A stretch of 64,000 bases of DNA from Wagnerdoeblera intermedia (GTDB lineage Bacteria; Pseudomonadota; Alphaproteobacteria; Rhodobacterales; Rhodobacteraceae). Below are positions 30,726-39,059 of this stretch, piece by piece. Under the pieces are notes generated by a model that had not been told where the DNA came from, searched no databases, and saw only the letters and a program-made list of their open reading frames with translations. A program made the translations under genes and the position numbers. The stretch lies in assembly GCF_042647465.1 (NCBI RefSeq), contig NZ_JBHRVN010000004.1; one strand, given 5' to 3'. How positions within the stretch are numbered: position 1 is the first letter of the stretch; each line of letters starts with the position of its first letter.

Positions 30726-31482
30726 TCAATTCCAGGTCAGCAGCCAGCGCCTCATCGCGCATCAGATCCCAAAGCTCAGCCTGCCGCGCTTCAAGTACCG
30801 GATGGCCTGCACGACGTTCAGCAAGCGGGATATCGATGTCGACAATCTGACGGATCTGCCCCGGCCTGCGTGACAGAACCACCACACGGTGGCCAAGGCG
30901 CACGGCCTCATTGAGGTTATGGGTCACATAAACCGCCGTGAAAGGTTTGCGCGTCCACAGGCTGACCAGATCATCCATCAGCAGTTCACGTGTCTGGCTG
31001 TCGAGCGCTGAAAGCGGCTCATCCATCAGCATGACAGCCGGACGAACGGCCAGCGCACGCGCAATGGCCACCCGCTGGCGCATGCCCCCCGAAAGCTGCT
31101 TCGGCAGCGCTTTGCGAAAATCACTCAGCCGCGTGCGGGCGAGAACATCGGTGATGATTTCATCCTGCTCCCGCCGGCTGAGCGCGTGATGCTCCAGCAC
31201 AAGGCGAATATTGCCTTCCACGCTGCGCCAGGGCAGCAGCGCGAAATGCTGAAACACATAAGTGAGCGGGTTCAGCGTCCCGGCAGGCGGCGCGCCGATC
31301 TGCAGCACCTCGCCCGAAGTGGGCTTCTCAAGCCCGCCCAGAAAACGCAGAAGCGTCGATTTTCCACAGCCCGAAGGCCCGATCAGGCAGAGGATCTGCC
31401 CCTGCGGTATGTCCAGCGAAATATCACGCAGAACCTCGACCGGGCCATAGGAATGGCCCACTTTACGCAGTTGCAGATCCAT
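30715..31482 (-). CDS. ABC transporter ATP-binding protein, nitrate/sulfonate/taurine class
   Basis: This 255-residue ATPase of the SsuB/TauB type has Walker A GPSGCGKST (near residue 35), Q-loop YVFQHFALLPWRSVEGN, signature LSGGMRQRVAIARAL, Walker B VMLMDEPLSALD and H-loop VYVTHNLNEAV. It lies between the binding-protein gene (16 bases away) and the permease gene (overlapping). No regulatory domain is attached. Confidence 0.9.
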   Translation of the reverse strand: MDLQLRKVGHSYGPVEVLRDISLDIPQGQILCLIGPSGCGKSTLLRFLGGLEKPTSGEVLQIGAPPAGTLNPLTYVFQHFALLPWRSVEGNIRLVLEHHALSRREQDEIITDVLARTRLSDFRKALPKQLSGGMRQRVAIARALAVRPAVMLMDEPLSALDSQTRELLMDDLVSLWTRKPFTAVYVTHNLNEAVRLGHRVVVLSRRPGQIRQIVDIDIPLAERRAGHPVLEARQAELWDLMRDEALAADLELIDG

Positions 31483-31498
31483 CCGTCTCCGTCTCCGC

Positions 31499-32524
31499 TC
31501 AGACCGTTTGAACGAAAGAGGTGTCGATCAGCTGCTCGCGTGTCACCGAAGGATCCACCATGCCTTCCGATTTATACCACTCCAGCTGCTCAACCAGACT
31601 GTCCACAGCCATGGCCAGCCCCTCGTTGATCCGCTGGGCGCCGACTATCAGATTGGCCTTCGCCACATCGGCGGCACTGTCGGTTTCAACGTATTTATGC
31701 ACGATCGCGGCAAGGGCATCGATCTCGGCCTGGTCGGCGGTACGGTCGATGAAGGCTGCGTTATAATCGGCAATCGCGCGCGAATAAGCGGCGACAAAAG
31801 ATTTCACCAGTTCAGGCTCACCCGAGGCATTTTTCGTCGAGGTAAAGGCGGTGGTCACCTGATAGTTCGGCGCAACCTCAGCAATGGTGCCGATCTGGCG
31901 GACCGATCCATCGGCGAGCAGCTTCGCCGCAATCGAAGGCTGAATAGCCCAAGCGTCGATCTGCCCGGTGGACAGCGCCCCGACCAGCGAGCCGAGTTTC
32001 TGCAGCGGACGCAGGTCGATTTTTGAAAGATCCTGCCCCGTCGCGAGCGCGATCTTATGTGCCATGAAATGGAACGAGGACCCCGCCGTGGTGATCCCGA
32101 AGCTGCGCCCTTCCAGTTTGGAGGGATCGGTCAGCCCGTCTTCATAGGCCTTGTTCGACGCCAGGATCACCGATCCGGGCGAGCCGGGACGCTCAATCAA
32201 CGCGCCGCCGATGACCTTTACGGCATCTTTCTGCGCCAGGCTGATCAGACCGCCGGTCATGGCCGTCACGCCGAAATCGGCATCGCCGGAAGCAATCGCC
32301 ACCGCCATCGGCTGCGCCGCCTCAAAGAACTGCAGGTTCAGATCGATCCCCGCATCTTTAAAATAGCCGCGTTCCCAGGCAATGAAGCTGGGCGCATGCG
32401 AGCCAAGATGCAGCACCGCGAGATTACGCTGCGTGCGCGCAAGCGCGGGGGCAGCAAATGCCGAAGCCGCGCCAATGGCACCAAGGCCAAGCAGGGTCTG
32501 ACGACGATTGAGGGACACAGGCAT
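31499..32524 (-). CDS. ABC transporter substrate-binding protein, NMT1/SsuA-like, Tat-type signal
   Basis: Started at ATG 32524 (preceded by GAGGAGA) the protein is about 341 residues. It opens with NRRQTLLGLGAIGAASAFA…ALA, a twin-arginine-like export signal. The fold is NMT1/SsuA-like: LGSHAPSFIAWERGYFKDAG, AIASGDADFGVTAMTGGL and GITTAGSSFHFMAHKIA. A longer reading frame begins at 32584, but the ribosome site favours the internal start. It is the first gene of the importer operon. The substrate is unassigned. Confidence 0.88.
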   Translation of the reverse strand: MPVSLNRRQTLLGLGAIGAASAFAAPALARTQRNLAVLHLGSHAPSFIAWERGYFKDAGIDLNLQFFEAAQPMAVAIASGDADFGVTAMTGGLISLAQKDAVKVIGGALIERPGSPGSVILASNKAYEDGLTDPSKLEGRSFGITTAGSSFHFMAHKIALATGQDLSKIDLRPLQKLGSLVGALSTGQIDAWAIQPSIAAKLLADGSVRQIGTIAEVAPNYQVTTAFTSTKNASGEPELVKSFVAAYSRAIADYNAAFIDRTADQAEIDALAAIVHKYVETDSAADVAKANLIVGAQRINEGLAMAVDSLVEQLEWYKSEGMVDPSVTREQLIDTSFVQTV

Positions 32525-32724
32525 GGGCTTCTCCTCTGCAAGCACACCGATGGGCGTCACCCGTTCTAGCCCGAAAGCCGTCACAATGTCATCGTCCCTC
32601 AGCTTGTCGCAGACTTACCAAACCCTTCAGGGGTATAAAACGGCGGAGTATGAGGCCGATTGACGCAATAATATTAGGAAGCCCCCCGCGAAATGGTTAC
32701 TTCCTGACAGGGCGCAGCCAGCCA

Positions 32725-33042
32725 TCAAAGCCTGCGGCTTTCCGCAGCCGGAACGGACAGCCTCTGGCGCTGCCCGTTCATCCCGTAGGTTCCGCCTCCG
32801 GAACGGATCTGCTCCAGATCACGCAGCCTGCGGCAGGCCGCATTCAGGCCCTGTCCGCAGGCGCGAAGAAGGCTGCTCACTTCGCGCGCGCGGGCCCGAA
32901 CCTCCGCATCGGGCGGCTGCGGGGAAAGCCCGATCTCCTCACTCAGACGCGGAAAAAGCCGCTCAATGGCATCAAACCGACCCTCGAGCGCCGCGCTGCG
33001 CAAATCCTCCAATAGGGCCAGTATCGCCTCATTTCTTTGCAT
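32725..33042 (-). CDS. Small protein of the flagellar cluster, unknown (possibly FlgN-like)
   Basis: This 105-residue predicted protein starts MQRNEAILALLEDLRSAALEG at 33042 and overlaps the end of the rod-binding gene by 14 bases. It is helical and rich in Arg, Glu and Leu (IERLFPRLSEEIGL, LLRACGQGLNAACRRL). The size and position beside a flgJ-like gene resemble FlgN-type export chaperones, but I see no diagnostic motif, so this is only a suggestion. Nothing else is seen in 32585-32724. Confidence 0.5.
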   Translation of the reverse strand: MQRNEAILALLEDLRSAALEGRFDAIERLFPRLSEEIGLSPQPPDAEVRARAREVSSLLRACGQGLNAACRRLRDLEQIRSGGGTYGMNGQRQRLSVPAAESRRL

Positions 33043-33307
33043 TTTCGCGTCCCTGCAATGCGGTGAAGATATGCTCGGCCAGACCCATGCCGCCGCGACG
33101 GCTGATCGCTGCGGCATGGGCTTCACGCAGGAAGGAGCTGAACTGTTCTTCCCCGATGCCGCCCCCAAAACTTTCCGAAGGTTTGACCGCACCACTGTGG
33201 CGCAGCATCTCAGACAGAAACTGGCTCTCAAGCTGCATCGCACGTTCGCGCAACTGACCGTCACGACCACCCGCAGGGCCAATGTTCACAGACTGTATCG
33301 AAATCAT
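33029..33307 (-). CDS. Rod-binding protein (FlgJ N-terminal-like)
   Basis: This 92-residue protein matches the rod-binding domain of FlgJ: RERAMQLESQFLSEMLRHSG, then GGGIGEEQFSSFLREAHAAAI and a GMGLAEHIFTAL end. It lacks the muramidase domain of enterobacterial FlgJ, as is usual in alphaproteobacteria. It probably chaperones rod assembly in the periplasm. It is divergent from fliK (102-bp gap). Confidence 0.75.
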   Translation of the reverse strand: MISIQSVNIGPAGGRDGQLRERAMQLESQFLSEMLRHSGAVKPSESFGGGIGEEQFSSFLREAHAAAISRRGGMGLAEHIFTALQGRENAKK

Positions 33308-33835
33308 CGCTGCCTCCTGATCCGTGACAGCGGTTTTGCCAGAAGCTCGTAAACAATCAGTAAGCTTTTTGCGGCAATCTCAGGAGATCCGCGAATTGAG
33401 GGCCCTGAAATGACGAGCATTCATCCGATCCCCTTTTCCGCGCCGCCGCCTGCAGGCCGCCCGCTCTCTGCCCCGTCAGGTGGCGGGGCTTTTGGCGATG
33501 TTTACAACAGCCCCCCCTTCGCCCGGGGCCAGGAGGCAGCGACAGACACCCCGCCCCTGCCGGAGCAGGGCAACGTGACATCCGACACCTCTGACCAGAG
33601 CGCGCAGGACGATCAGCAGCTGATCGATGAGCCCCACCTTAATCGCGGGACGGAGCTGCCCGAGACTGCCTCCGCCACGCCCCTGCTCCGCGAGCCGCTG
33701 CTGTCAGGGGGCGCCCTCCCGATCCTGCTGTCAGGCGCTTTCCTCACAGGTCAGGACCCGTCTGACGGAGGCATGTCTCTGCAGATCCCTTCCGAAGGAC
33801 CGGATGAAACTGCGCCTGATGTCCCTCAGAATCCG

Positions 33836-33843
33836 CCCCCCCC
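33836..33843 (+). repeat. C8 homopolymer at the fliK frame break
   Basis: Eight consecutive C residues mark where the fliK frame changes by +1; seven would restore it. It is either a slippage (phase-variable) tract, an accumulated mutation or a sequencing error. Confidence 0.7.
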
Positions 33844-34028
33844 AACCTGCGCGATCCCCTCACATTGCCGCACAGGTGGTGGCTTTGGAGCATTCCGCCG
33901 ACCTGCCGGACCATAGTATCCGGCGTCTGCGCCCCATTGATTTCAGGGTTGCACAAGGGTGCGCATGGGCCGCGTGTGTGATCTGAAGCCTGTCCATGAG
34001 CGTTGATCGTAGCTCTGAAAGGAGTCCT

Positions 34029-35711
34029 TTATGAGCTCATCGCGACTTGCTTTGTCCCGTGGGCATATGCCCACGGCATGAGGTCATCGATGTTTTTGTC
34101 CAGATGACCATTTGCGAGGCTGGTGAAGAGGTCGCGCAGATAGGCAGAGGGTTCGACACCATTCATCTTGCATGTGCCGATAAGGCTGGCGAAGCGTGCC
34201 CAGTTGCGGCCGCCTTCATCATGGCCGGCGAAGAGCGCATTACGACGGTTCATGGCCGGGCTGCGGATGGCATTTTCGACAAGGTTGGAGTCGATGTCGA
34301 TATGGCCATCATCAAGGAACCGGCGGAAGCCTTCCTGGCGCTTCAGCATATAGGCCATGGCCTCACCCAGGTCGGATTTTTTTGATACCCGGGCCGCCTG
34401 CGCGTTCAGCCATTCGAAGAACTCCCCGACCACCGGGCGGGACAGATCCTGTCTGACAGCCCGCCGATGATCCGGGGCGCTTCCACGAATGGCATCCTCG
34501 ATCCTGTAAATCGCGGCGATGCGCAAGAGCGCTGCCTCCACGATGGGCGAACCCTTCGTCGGCTGGGCTTTGATCAGCTTGCGCCTGCCATGTGCCCAAC
34601 AGAACGCCAGCTGCAAGGGCGCACCACCCGTGCGCTTTGGCGTAGCGAGATGGGTATAGGCCCCATAGGCATCGACCTGGATCGTGCCATTAAAGCCAGC
34701 GAGGATTTCCGCGGCATATTCGCCCTTACGGCCCGGGCGGTAGTGGAACACCACGCCGGGTGGCGCGGCGCCTCCCCAACCGCGGTCGTCCCGCAAAACG
34801 GCCCAGAGGTAGCCTGTTTTCGTCTTGCCGCGCCCCGGATCAAGCACCGGGGCGGTCGTCTCATCAACATAAAGCCGGGAGCTTTCCGCCATCAGCCGCC
34901 TGGCCATGTGATCAACCACGGGCGCAATCAGGGCCCCGGTTCGGCCCATCCAGTCGGCCAGAACCGATCGGTCGATCGGCACCCCGTGCCGCGCCATCAC
35001 CACTGCCTGCCGGTTCAGCGGCATATGCTCTGAGTGTTTAGCGACAGCGATCTGAGCCAGAAGCGCCTCGGTCGGCCAGCTTCCCTCCAGAAGATGCGCG
35101 GGAGCTCTGGCCTGAACCACACCGGCACGCCCTTTGGAGCAGGCATAGCGCGGGCGCACCGTAACGATCACCTGATAACGGGCCGGGATGTAATCCAGGC
35201 GCTCACTACGATCCTCGCCGATCCGGACCATGTCCCCACACCCACAGGGGCAGACGATGCTGTCGGGCTCTACAATGCGTTCGACCCGGGGCAGGCTCTC
35301 AGGTAAAGCCCGGGCCTTGCGGGCCGCCCGTGGCCTGCGCTTCTCAGGATCGGGTTCGCTGGCCGCAATTCGTTCTTCGAGCGCCGCGATCTGCGCCTGC
35401 GTTTCGGCGATGGCGGTTTCCTGGTCTTCCAGCGCCAGTTCCAACTGGGCCGGATCCAGCTTTTCCGATTTAGGTCCGAACTTCGTGTGCCGGTAATTCT
35501 GAACCTGGCCTTCCAGCCGTTCGATCAGGGCCTTCAACTCGATGATGAAGGCCTCCTTTTCGGCCACCACCGCCTGCTCATGCTGACGAGCTGCCCGTTC
35601 GATCTTCGCCTCAAACCGCGCCGCTTCCAGGGCCGCCTGTTGGGCGGTGAAGGCCTTCACCACCTCGGCGGGAAGGTCCGGAAACAGACTGAGATCGAAG
35701 GGCTGCGACAT
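34029..35711 (-). CDS. tnpC: IS66 transposase TnpC
   Basis: This 560-residue protein has an N-terminal leucine-zipper region (residues ~20-110 with EAFIIELKALIERLEGQV) and a zinc-finger motif IVCPCGCGDMVRIGED. The DDE catalytic core follows, with LYVDETTAPVLDPGRGKTKT, VDAYGAYTHL and DIDSNLVENAIR (Asp/Asp/Glu regions). It ends with the short IS66 C-terminal domain. It is the last gene of tnpA-tnpB-tnpC and shows no defects. Confidence 0.95.
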   Translation of the reverse strand: MSQPFDLSLFPDLPAEVVKAFTAQQAALEAARFEAKIERAARQHEQAVVAEKEAFIIELKALIERLEGQVQNYRHTKFGPKSEKLDPAQLELALEDQETAIAETQAQIAALEERIAASEPDPEKRRPRAARKARALPESLPRVERIVEPDSIVCPCGCGDMVRIGEDRSERLDYIPARYQVIVTVRPRYACSKGRAGVVQARAPAHLLEGSWPTEALLAQIAVAKHSEHMPLNRQAVVMARHGVPIDRSVLADWMGRTGALIAPVVDHMARRLMAESSRLYVDETTAPVLDPGRGKTKTGYLWAVLRDDRGWGGAAPPGVVFHYRPGRKGEYAAEILAGFNGTIQVDAYGAYTHLATPKRTGGAPLQLAFCWAHGRRKLIKAQPTKGSPIVEAALLRIAAIYRIEDAIRGSAPDHRRAVRQDLSRPVVGEFFEWLNAQAARVSKKSDLGEAMAYMLKRQEGFRRFLDDGHIDIDSNLVENAIRSPAMNRRNALFAGHDEGGRNWARFASLIGTCKMNGVEPSAYLRDLFTSLANGHLDKNIDDLMPWAYAHGTKQVAMSS

Positions 35712-35774
35712 GCAGTATGTCTACCGCATCCGGGCCGTAAATCCCAACAAAATAAGGGTAATATGCCAAAAAAA

Positions 35775-36128
35775 TCACCCCGCGGAGGTCGGATGAGCAA
35801 CGCGGCGCACAATCGTCCGGCGCCAGTCCAACCCCTCGAAAAGAGCTTCCGCCTGCGCCCGCGACAGCCGCATAATCCCGTCCCGAACCTTTGGCCAGGC
35901 GAAGTTACCTTCCTCCAGAACCTTATAGATCAGCACCATTCCGGTCCCATCCCAAACAAGGATTTTCAACCTGTCACCACGCCTGGATCGGAAGATCACC
36001 GTGACACCGGAATATGGATCGAGCTTCAGCTCGCTCTGCACCATCAGCGCCAGTGCCTGATGCCCACACCGGAAGTCCACAGGTTTCGTTGCGATCAGGA
36101 TCGGCTGCCTCGCGCCCGTGATGATCAT
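35775..36128 (-). CDS. tnpB: IS66 accessory protein TnpB
   Basis: This 117-residue IS66 Orf2-like protein begins MIITGARQPILIATKPVDFRCG and contains DPYSGVTVIFRSRRGDRLKI and LVWDGTGMVLIYKVLEEG, all family hallmarks. It is needed for IS66 transposition but has no known enzymatic motif. Its start overlaps the tnpA stop by four bases. Confidence 0.95.
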   Translation of the reverse strand: MIITGARQPILIATKPVDFRCGHQALALMVQSELKLDPYSGVTVIFRSRRGDRLKILVWDGTGMVLIYKVLEEGNFAWPKVRDGIMRLSRAQAEALFEGLDWRRTIVRRVAHPTSAG

Positions 36129-36559
36129 GTCTCTGCTCGCAGCGCGCGCACCAGAGCAGCAGCACGCTCCACCGTAACATCACCAGGAACGCGCAGCAAA
36201 ATGCCCGCGCAGATCTCCACCGTCACAACACCAGCCCCTGCGGGATCTGCCGCTTGAGCGTGAGGGGCATCGACCGCCAGCGGTACAAAAAACGGCTCCG
36301 CAAACAGAGAGCGGGGCACCTCGGGCTGCGCCATCAAATCTACTGGGAGGGCCAGCAATCCACGCCGCGCACGGCTTCGCCATTCCGACAGATGGTGCGG
36401 ACGCATGTCGTGACGCCGGGCTACTGCCGCCACTGTCACCCCAGGCTGGAAAGTCTCCGCGACGATCCGCGCTTTCACATCGTCAGGCCAGCGTCGGTTG
36501 CTCCGGCGAGCCTCCACAACCGCGCACCGACCAACAAATCCTTCTCCGCAATCTGCCAT
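36125..36559 (-). CDS. tnpA: IS66 accessory protein TnpA
   Basis: This ~144-residue HTH protein contains RRSNRRWPDDVKARIVAETF, then GVTVAAVARRHDMRPHHLSEW, the family's helix-turn-helix. A C-terminal tail VEICAGILLRVPGDVTVERA matches IS66 Orf1. The start is at 36559 or a little downstream. It is the first gene of the IS66 operon and coupled to tnpB. Confidence 0.92.
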   Translation of the reverse strand: MADCGEGFVGRCAVVEARRSNRRWPDDVKARIVAETFQPGVTVAAVARRHDMRPHHLSEWRSRARRGLLALPVDLMAQPEVPRSLFAEPFFVPLAVDAPHAQAADPAGAGVVTVEICAGILLRVPGDVTVERAAALVRALRAET

Positions 36560-37637
36560 CTCGACATCCTTCTGAAACCTCAGAAGAAAACTCGCCGCTA
36601 TGGAGCTGGAACAAAACCGCAGATCTCAATGGGATGCAGACGCCGGATACGGACCATAAGGGTCCGCCTGCAGAGGACGGGACGGATCTCTCCGTTCCCG
36701 CCCGGGCAGGTACCGATTCTCCCCCTGCCTCCACAGGCCATCACCTGGCTTTTCCCCAGCATCATTCAGCCCAACACTCAGCTCCGCAGATGCAAACCGC
36801 AGTCACCACAGCCGTGGTGACATCGGGGGACGCCCTGCAACTCCCCCCACCTGAAGCATCACTTACTGAGCCAGCGCTCGCCCATCCGTCCGCGCCCCCC
36901 GATATAGCGGCGCAAGCACAGCCAAAGACACGGAGCAGGAACCCGGATCCGAGGGCCGATGCCCTGCACCGGGAGCCAGATGTTCTCAGCAGACTTCAAC
37001 CCGCCCCTGCCCCTAGGGCAGCAGAATCGGACGTTCAAGGCCGCATCCTGATGCCGGCTGTCCTGCCGCAGGCGTCCAAAGGCGCAACGCCGGACCCGAT
37101 AGTCCTGACCGGCGACATCGGCCCGCCCGTCTCTCTGCGTGACCTTCCCACTGCGGAAAATCGCTTCGATCTTCAGCTGACAGCCTTAAAAAATGACAGC
37201 CCCCCCACTCAGGCCGCCGCCCCTCCTCAGGCCCTCCGGTCATCGCCCGGTCTGCCGGATCAGATCCTGACCGCTCTGCGAAAGCTGGAGAATAATGAGA
37301 TCGAGCTTCAGCTTGATCCGCCCGAACTGGGGGGGCTGCGGATTACTCTGAAGACGGAGGGTGAGCTTGCACAGGTCCGCTTTGCCGCCGACCGCCCTGA
37401 AACCATGGACCTTTTGCGCCGCAGCCGCGGGGATCTGCAGGAGGGCCTGAATGAGCAGGGCTTCAGCCATGTCAGCTTCAGCTTCGAGGGCCGCGATCAC
37501 GAAGACCCCGGTCCCGGACAGGCAGGCCAGCCCCCTCCTTCGGCACTCCGCCCTGACGACAACCCGCTCCACGCTGCGGCAACCGCCGTGAGGCAGGGAA
37601 GCGACGGGCTTGATTTAAGACTTTGAAAGGACAGCGA

Positions 37638-38297
37638 ATGACCAGTGTTACCTCTCTGACCTCTGCGGCACAGGCCCCTCAGCCGACGGGGAGCCAATCT
37701 TCCCTCATCTCATCGGACTTTCAGACTTTTCTGAAAATGCTGACCACTCAGATGCAAAATCAGGATCCGCTGAACCCGATGGAATCGACCGAATTTGCGA
37801 CGCAGCTGGCAACTTTCTCCGGTGTTGAGCAGCAGGTACGCACCAACGCCTGGCTGGAGCAGATTGCAGGCGGCGGCGGTGCCGGGGGCCTGACAACGCT
37901 CTCGGGCCTGATCGGTATGGAAGCGGAACTCCCGACACCGGCCCGCTTCGCCGGCAGTCCTTTAACACTGCGCGCCAGCGTTCCGCCGGGCGCTGCAAGC
38001 GCACAGCTGATCATACGCGATGCCACCGGGCAGGAAGTTGCGCGACAGGATTGGCCCCGGACTTCCGGAGAGGTGACCTGGGCGGGCAGTTCGGCCAGTG
38101 GCACCCCTCTGCCGCAGGGCGAATATTTTTTCTCCGTCGAAGCACGAGACGCCTCGGGGGCGCTGCGCGAAGCCCCGGTCACCCACCTTGCAGCCATTAA
38201 AGAAGTGCGGCTGAGCGCTGAGGGCGCGGGGCTTCTGGTTCTGTCAAACGGCAGCGAAATCCCCGCCAACGCGGCTCTCGCGCTCAGGCGTCCGTGA
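37638..38297 (+). CDS. flgD: Flagellar hook capping protein FlgD
   Basis: Started at ATG 37638 (AAAGGA before it) this protein is about 219 residues. The scaffold motif DFQTFLKMLTTQMQNQDPLN with ATQLATFSGVEQQVRTN is the FlgD N-terminus. Ig-like and tudor-type domains follow (LRASVPPGAASAQLIIRDA, SGTPLPQGEYFFSVEARD). It caps the growing hook and then leaves. It lies 11 bases after fliK and was probably co-transcribed with it, so the IS66 may also reduce its expression. Confidence 0.92.
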   Translation: MTSVTSLTSAAQAPQPTGSQSSLISSDFQTFLKMLTTQMQNQDPLNPMESTEFATQLATFSGVEQQVRTNAWLEQIAGGGGAGGLTTLSGLIGMEAELPTPARFAGSPLTLRASVPPGAASAQLIIRDATGQEVARQDWPRTSGEVTWAGSSASGTPLPQGEYFFSVEARDASGALREAPVTHLAAIKEVRLSAEGAGLLVLSNGSEIPANAALALRRP

Positions 38298-38359
38298 CTT
38301 TGACAGGGCTCTCCCCCCCGGCTACCAATTCCGAGACGATCTGGAGCAGGGTGACTAAA

Positions 38360-38968
38360 ATGACCAAGCCGCGGGCCTGGCAGAGGATGTTATCGGGGCG
38401 GCGGCTGGATCTGCTGGATCCGACCCCGATGGACATAGAAGTTGCGGATCTCGCACGCGGACTGGCCTTTGTCGCAAGGTGGAATGGCCAGACTGAGGGC
38501 GATTACGCCTATTCCGTCGCTGAACATTCCCTGCTGGTTGAGCGACTGTTCACAGAGATGAATCCTCTGGAAAGCCCGAAGTGGCGCCTGGCCGCCCTGC
38601 TGCACGACGGGCCGGAGTATGTGATCGGTGATATGATCAGCCCGGTCAAAGCGGCGATCGGTCCGGGCTACGCCGACCTGGACAGCCGCCTTACGGCGGC
38701 GATCCATCTGCGCTTTGGCCTGCCTGCCTCCCTGCCGGTTGCCATAAAAACGCAGATCAAAAAAGCAGACCGGCTTTCCGCCTGGGCAGAAGCCATTCAC
38801 ATTGCTGGTTTCAGCCGCAAAGAGGCGGATACCCTCTTCGGGCGGCAGGATCCCGCATTCGCCGCTTTAGCTGAGATTAAGCTGCGCCCTCCGGGCGAAG
38901 TCAGACGCGACTTTGAAGCGCGCTGTGCCAGGCTGATGCAGGAAATGGACGCGCACAATCACGGGTAG
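38360..38968 (+). CDS. HD-domain phosphohydrolase (YfbR-like)
   Basis: This ~202-residue protein from ATG 38360 (a start at 38294 is possible) has metal ligands of the HD fold: SVAEHSLLVERLF, LAALLHDGPEYVIGDMISPV and KKADRLSAWAEA. The pattern resembles YfbR-type 5'-deoxynucleotidases, which clear dNMPs. The upstream flgD stop is near, but the role is unlikely to be flagellar. Substrate is inferred from family only. Confidence 0.75.
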   Translation: MTKPRAWQRMLSGRRLDLLDPTPMDIEVADLARGLAFVARWNGQTEGDYAYSVAEHSLLVERLFTEMNPLESPKWRLAALLHDGPEYVIGDMISPVKAAIGPGYADLDSRLTAAIHLRFGLPASLPVAIKTQIKKADRLSAWAEAIHIAGFSRKEADTLFGRQDPAFAALAEIKLRPPGEVRRDFEARCARLMQEMDAHNHG

Positions 38969-39059
38969 ATCAGACCGCTGCATTGGGGAACCGTGGCGCA
39001 GAGCCGGACGTTAAATTCTGCCCGGCATAGCGGGTGTTTTCCTATATGCAGTGTATTTC

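Larger units (their letters stand above)
33916..36650 (-). mobile_element. IS66-family element inserted in fliK, intact
   Basis: The element is 2735 bp. Its ends are inverted repeats starting GTATCCGGCGTCTGC (33916-33930; complement at 36636-36650), with further matching CCCATTGA. It is flanked by the 8-bp direct repeat GGACCATA (33908-33915 and 36651-36658), the target duplication length of IS66. It carries complete tnpA, tnpB and tnpC genes on the minus strand. Everything needed for mobility appears present, so the insertion is probably recent. Confidence 0.95.
33410..37626 (+). pseudogene. fliK: fliK (hook-length control), split by IS66 and frameshifted
   Basis: The N-terminal half (33410-33915) begins MTSIHPIPFSAPPPAGRPLS and is Pro/Ser-rich. 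The C-terminal half (36651-37626) ends in the conserved FliK_C domain: LENNEIELQLDPPELGGLRI, LKTEGELAQVRFAADRPETM and LLRRSRGDLQEGLNEQGFSH. An IS66 with 8-bp duplication separates the halves. Even with it removed, the frames do not join unless one C is skipped at the C8 tract 33836-33843; then QPARSPHIAAQVVALEHSAD bridges into DHKGPPAED. The stop at 37626 is 11 bases before flgD. Loss of FliK normally gives polyhooks and no filaments. Confidence 0.88.

Noticed and set aside
33941..36632. Alternative IS66 edges close to the tnpC stop and tnpA start
   Set aside because: The inverted repeat GTATCCGGCGTCTGC and the GGACCATA duplication place the edges clearly at 33916 and 36650.
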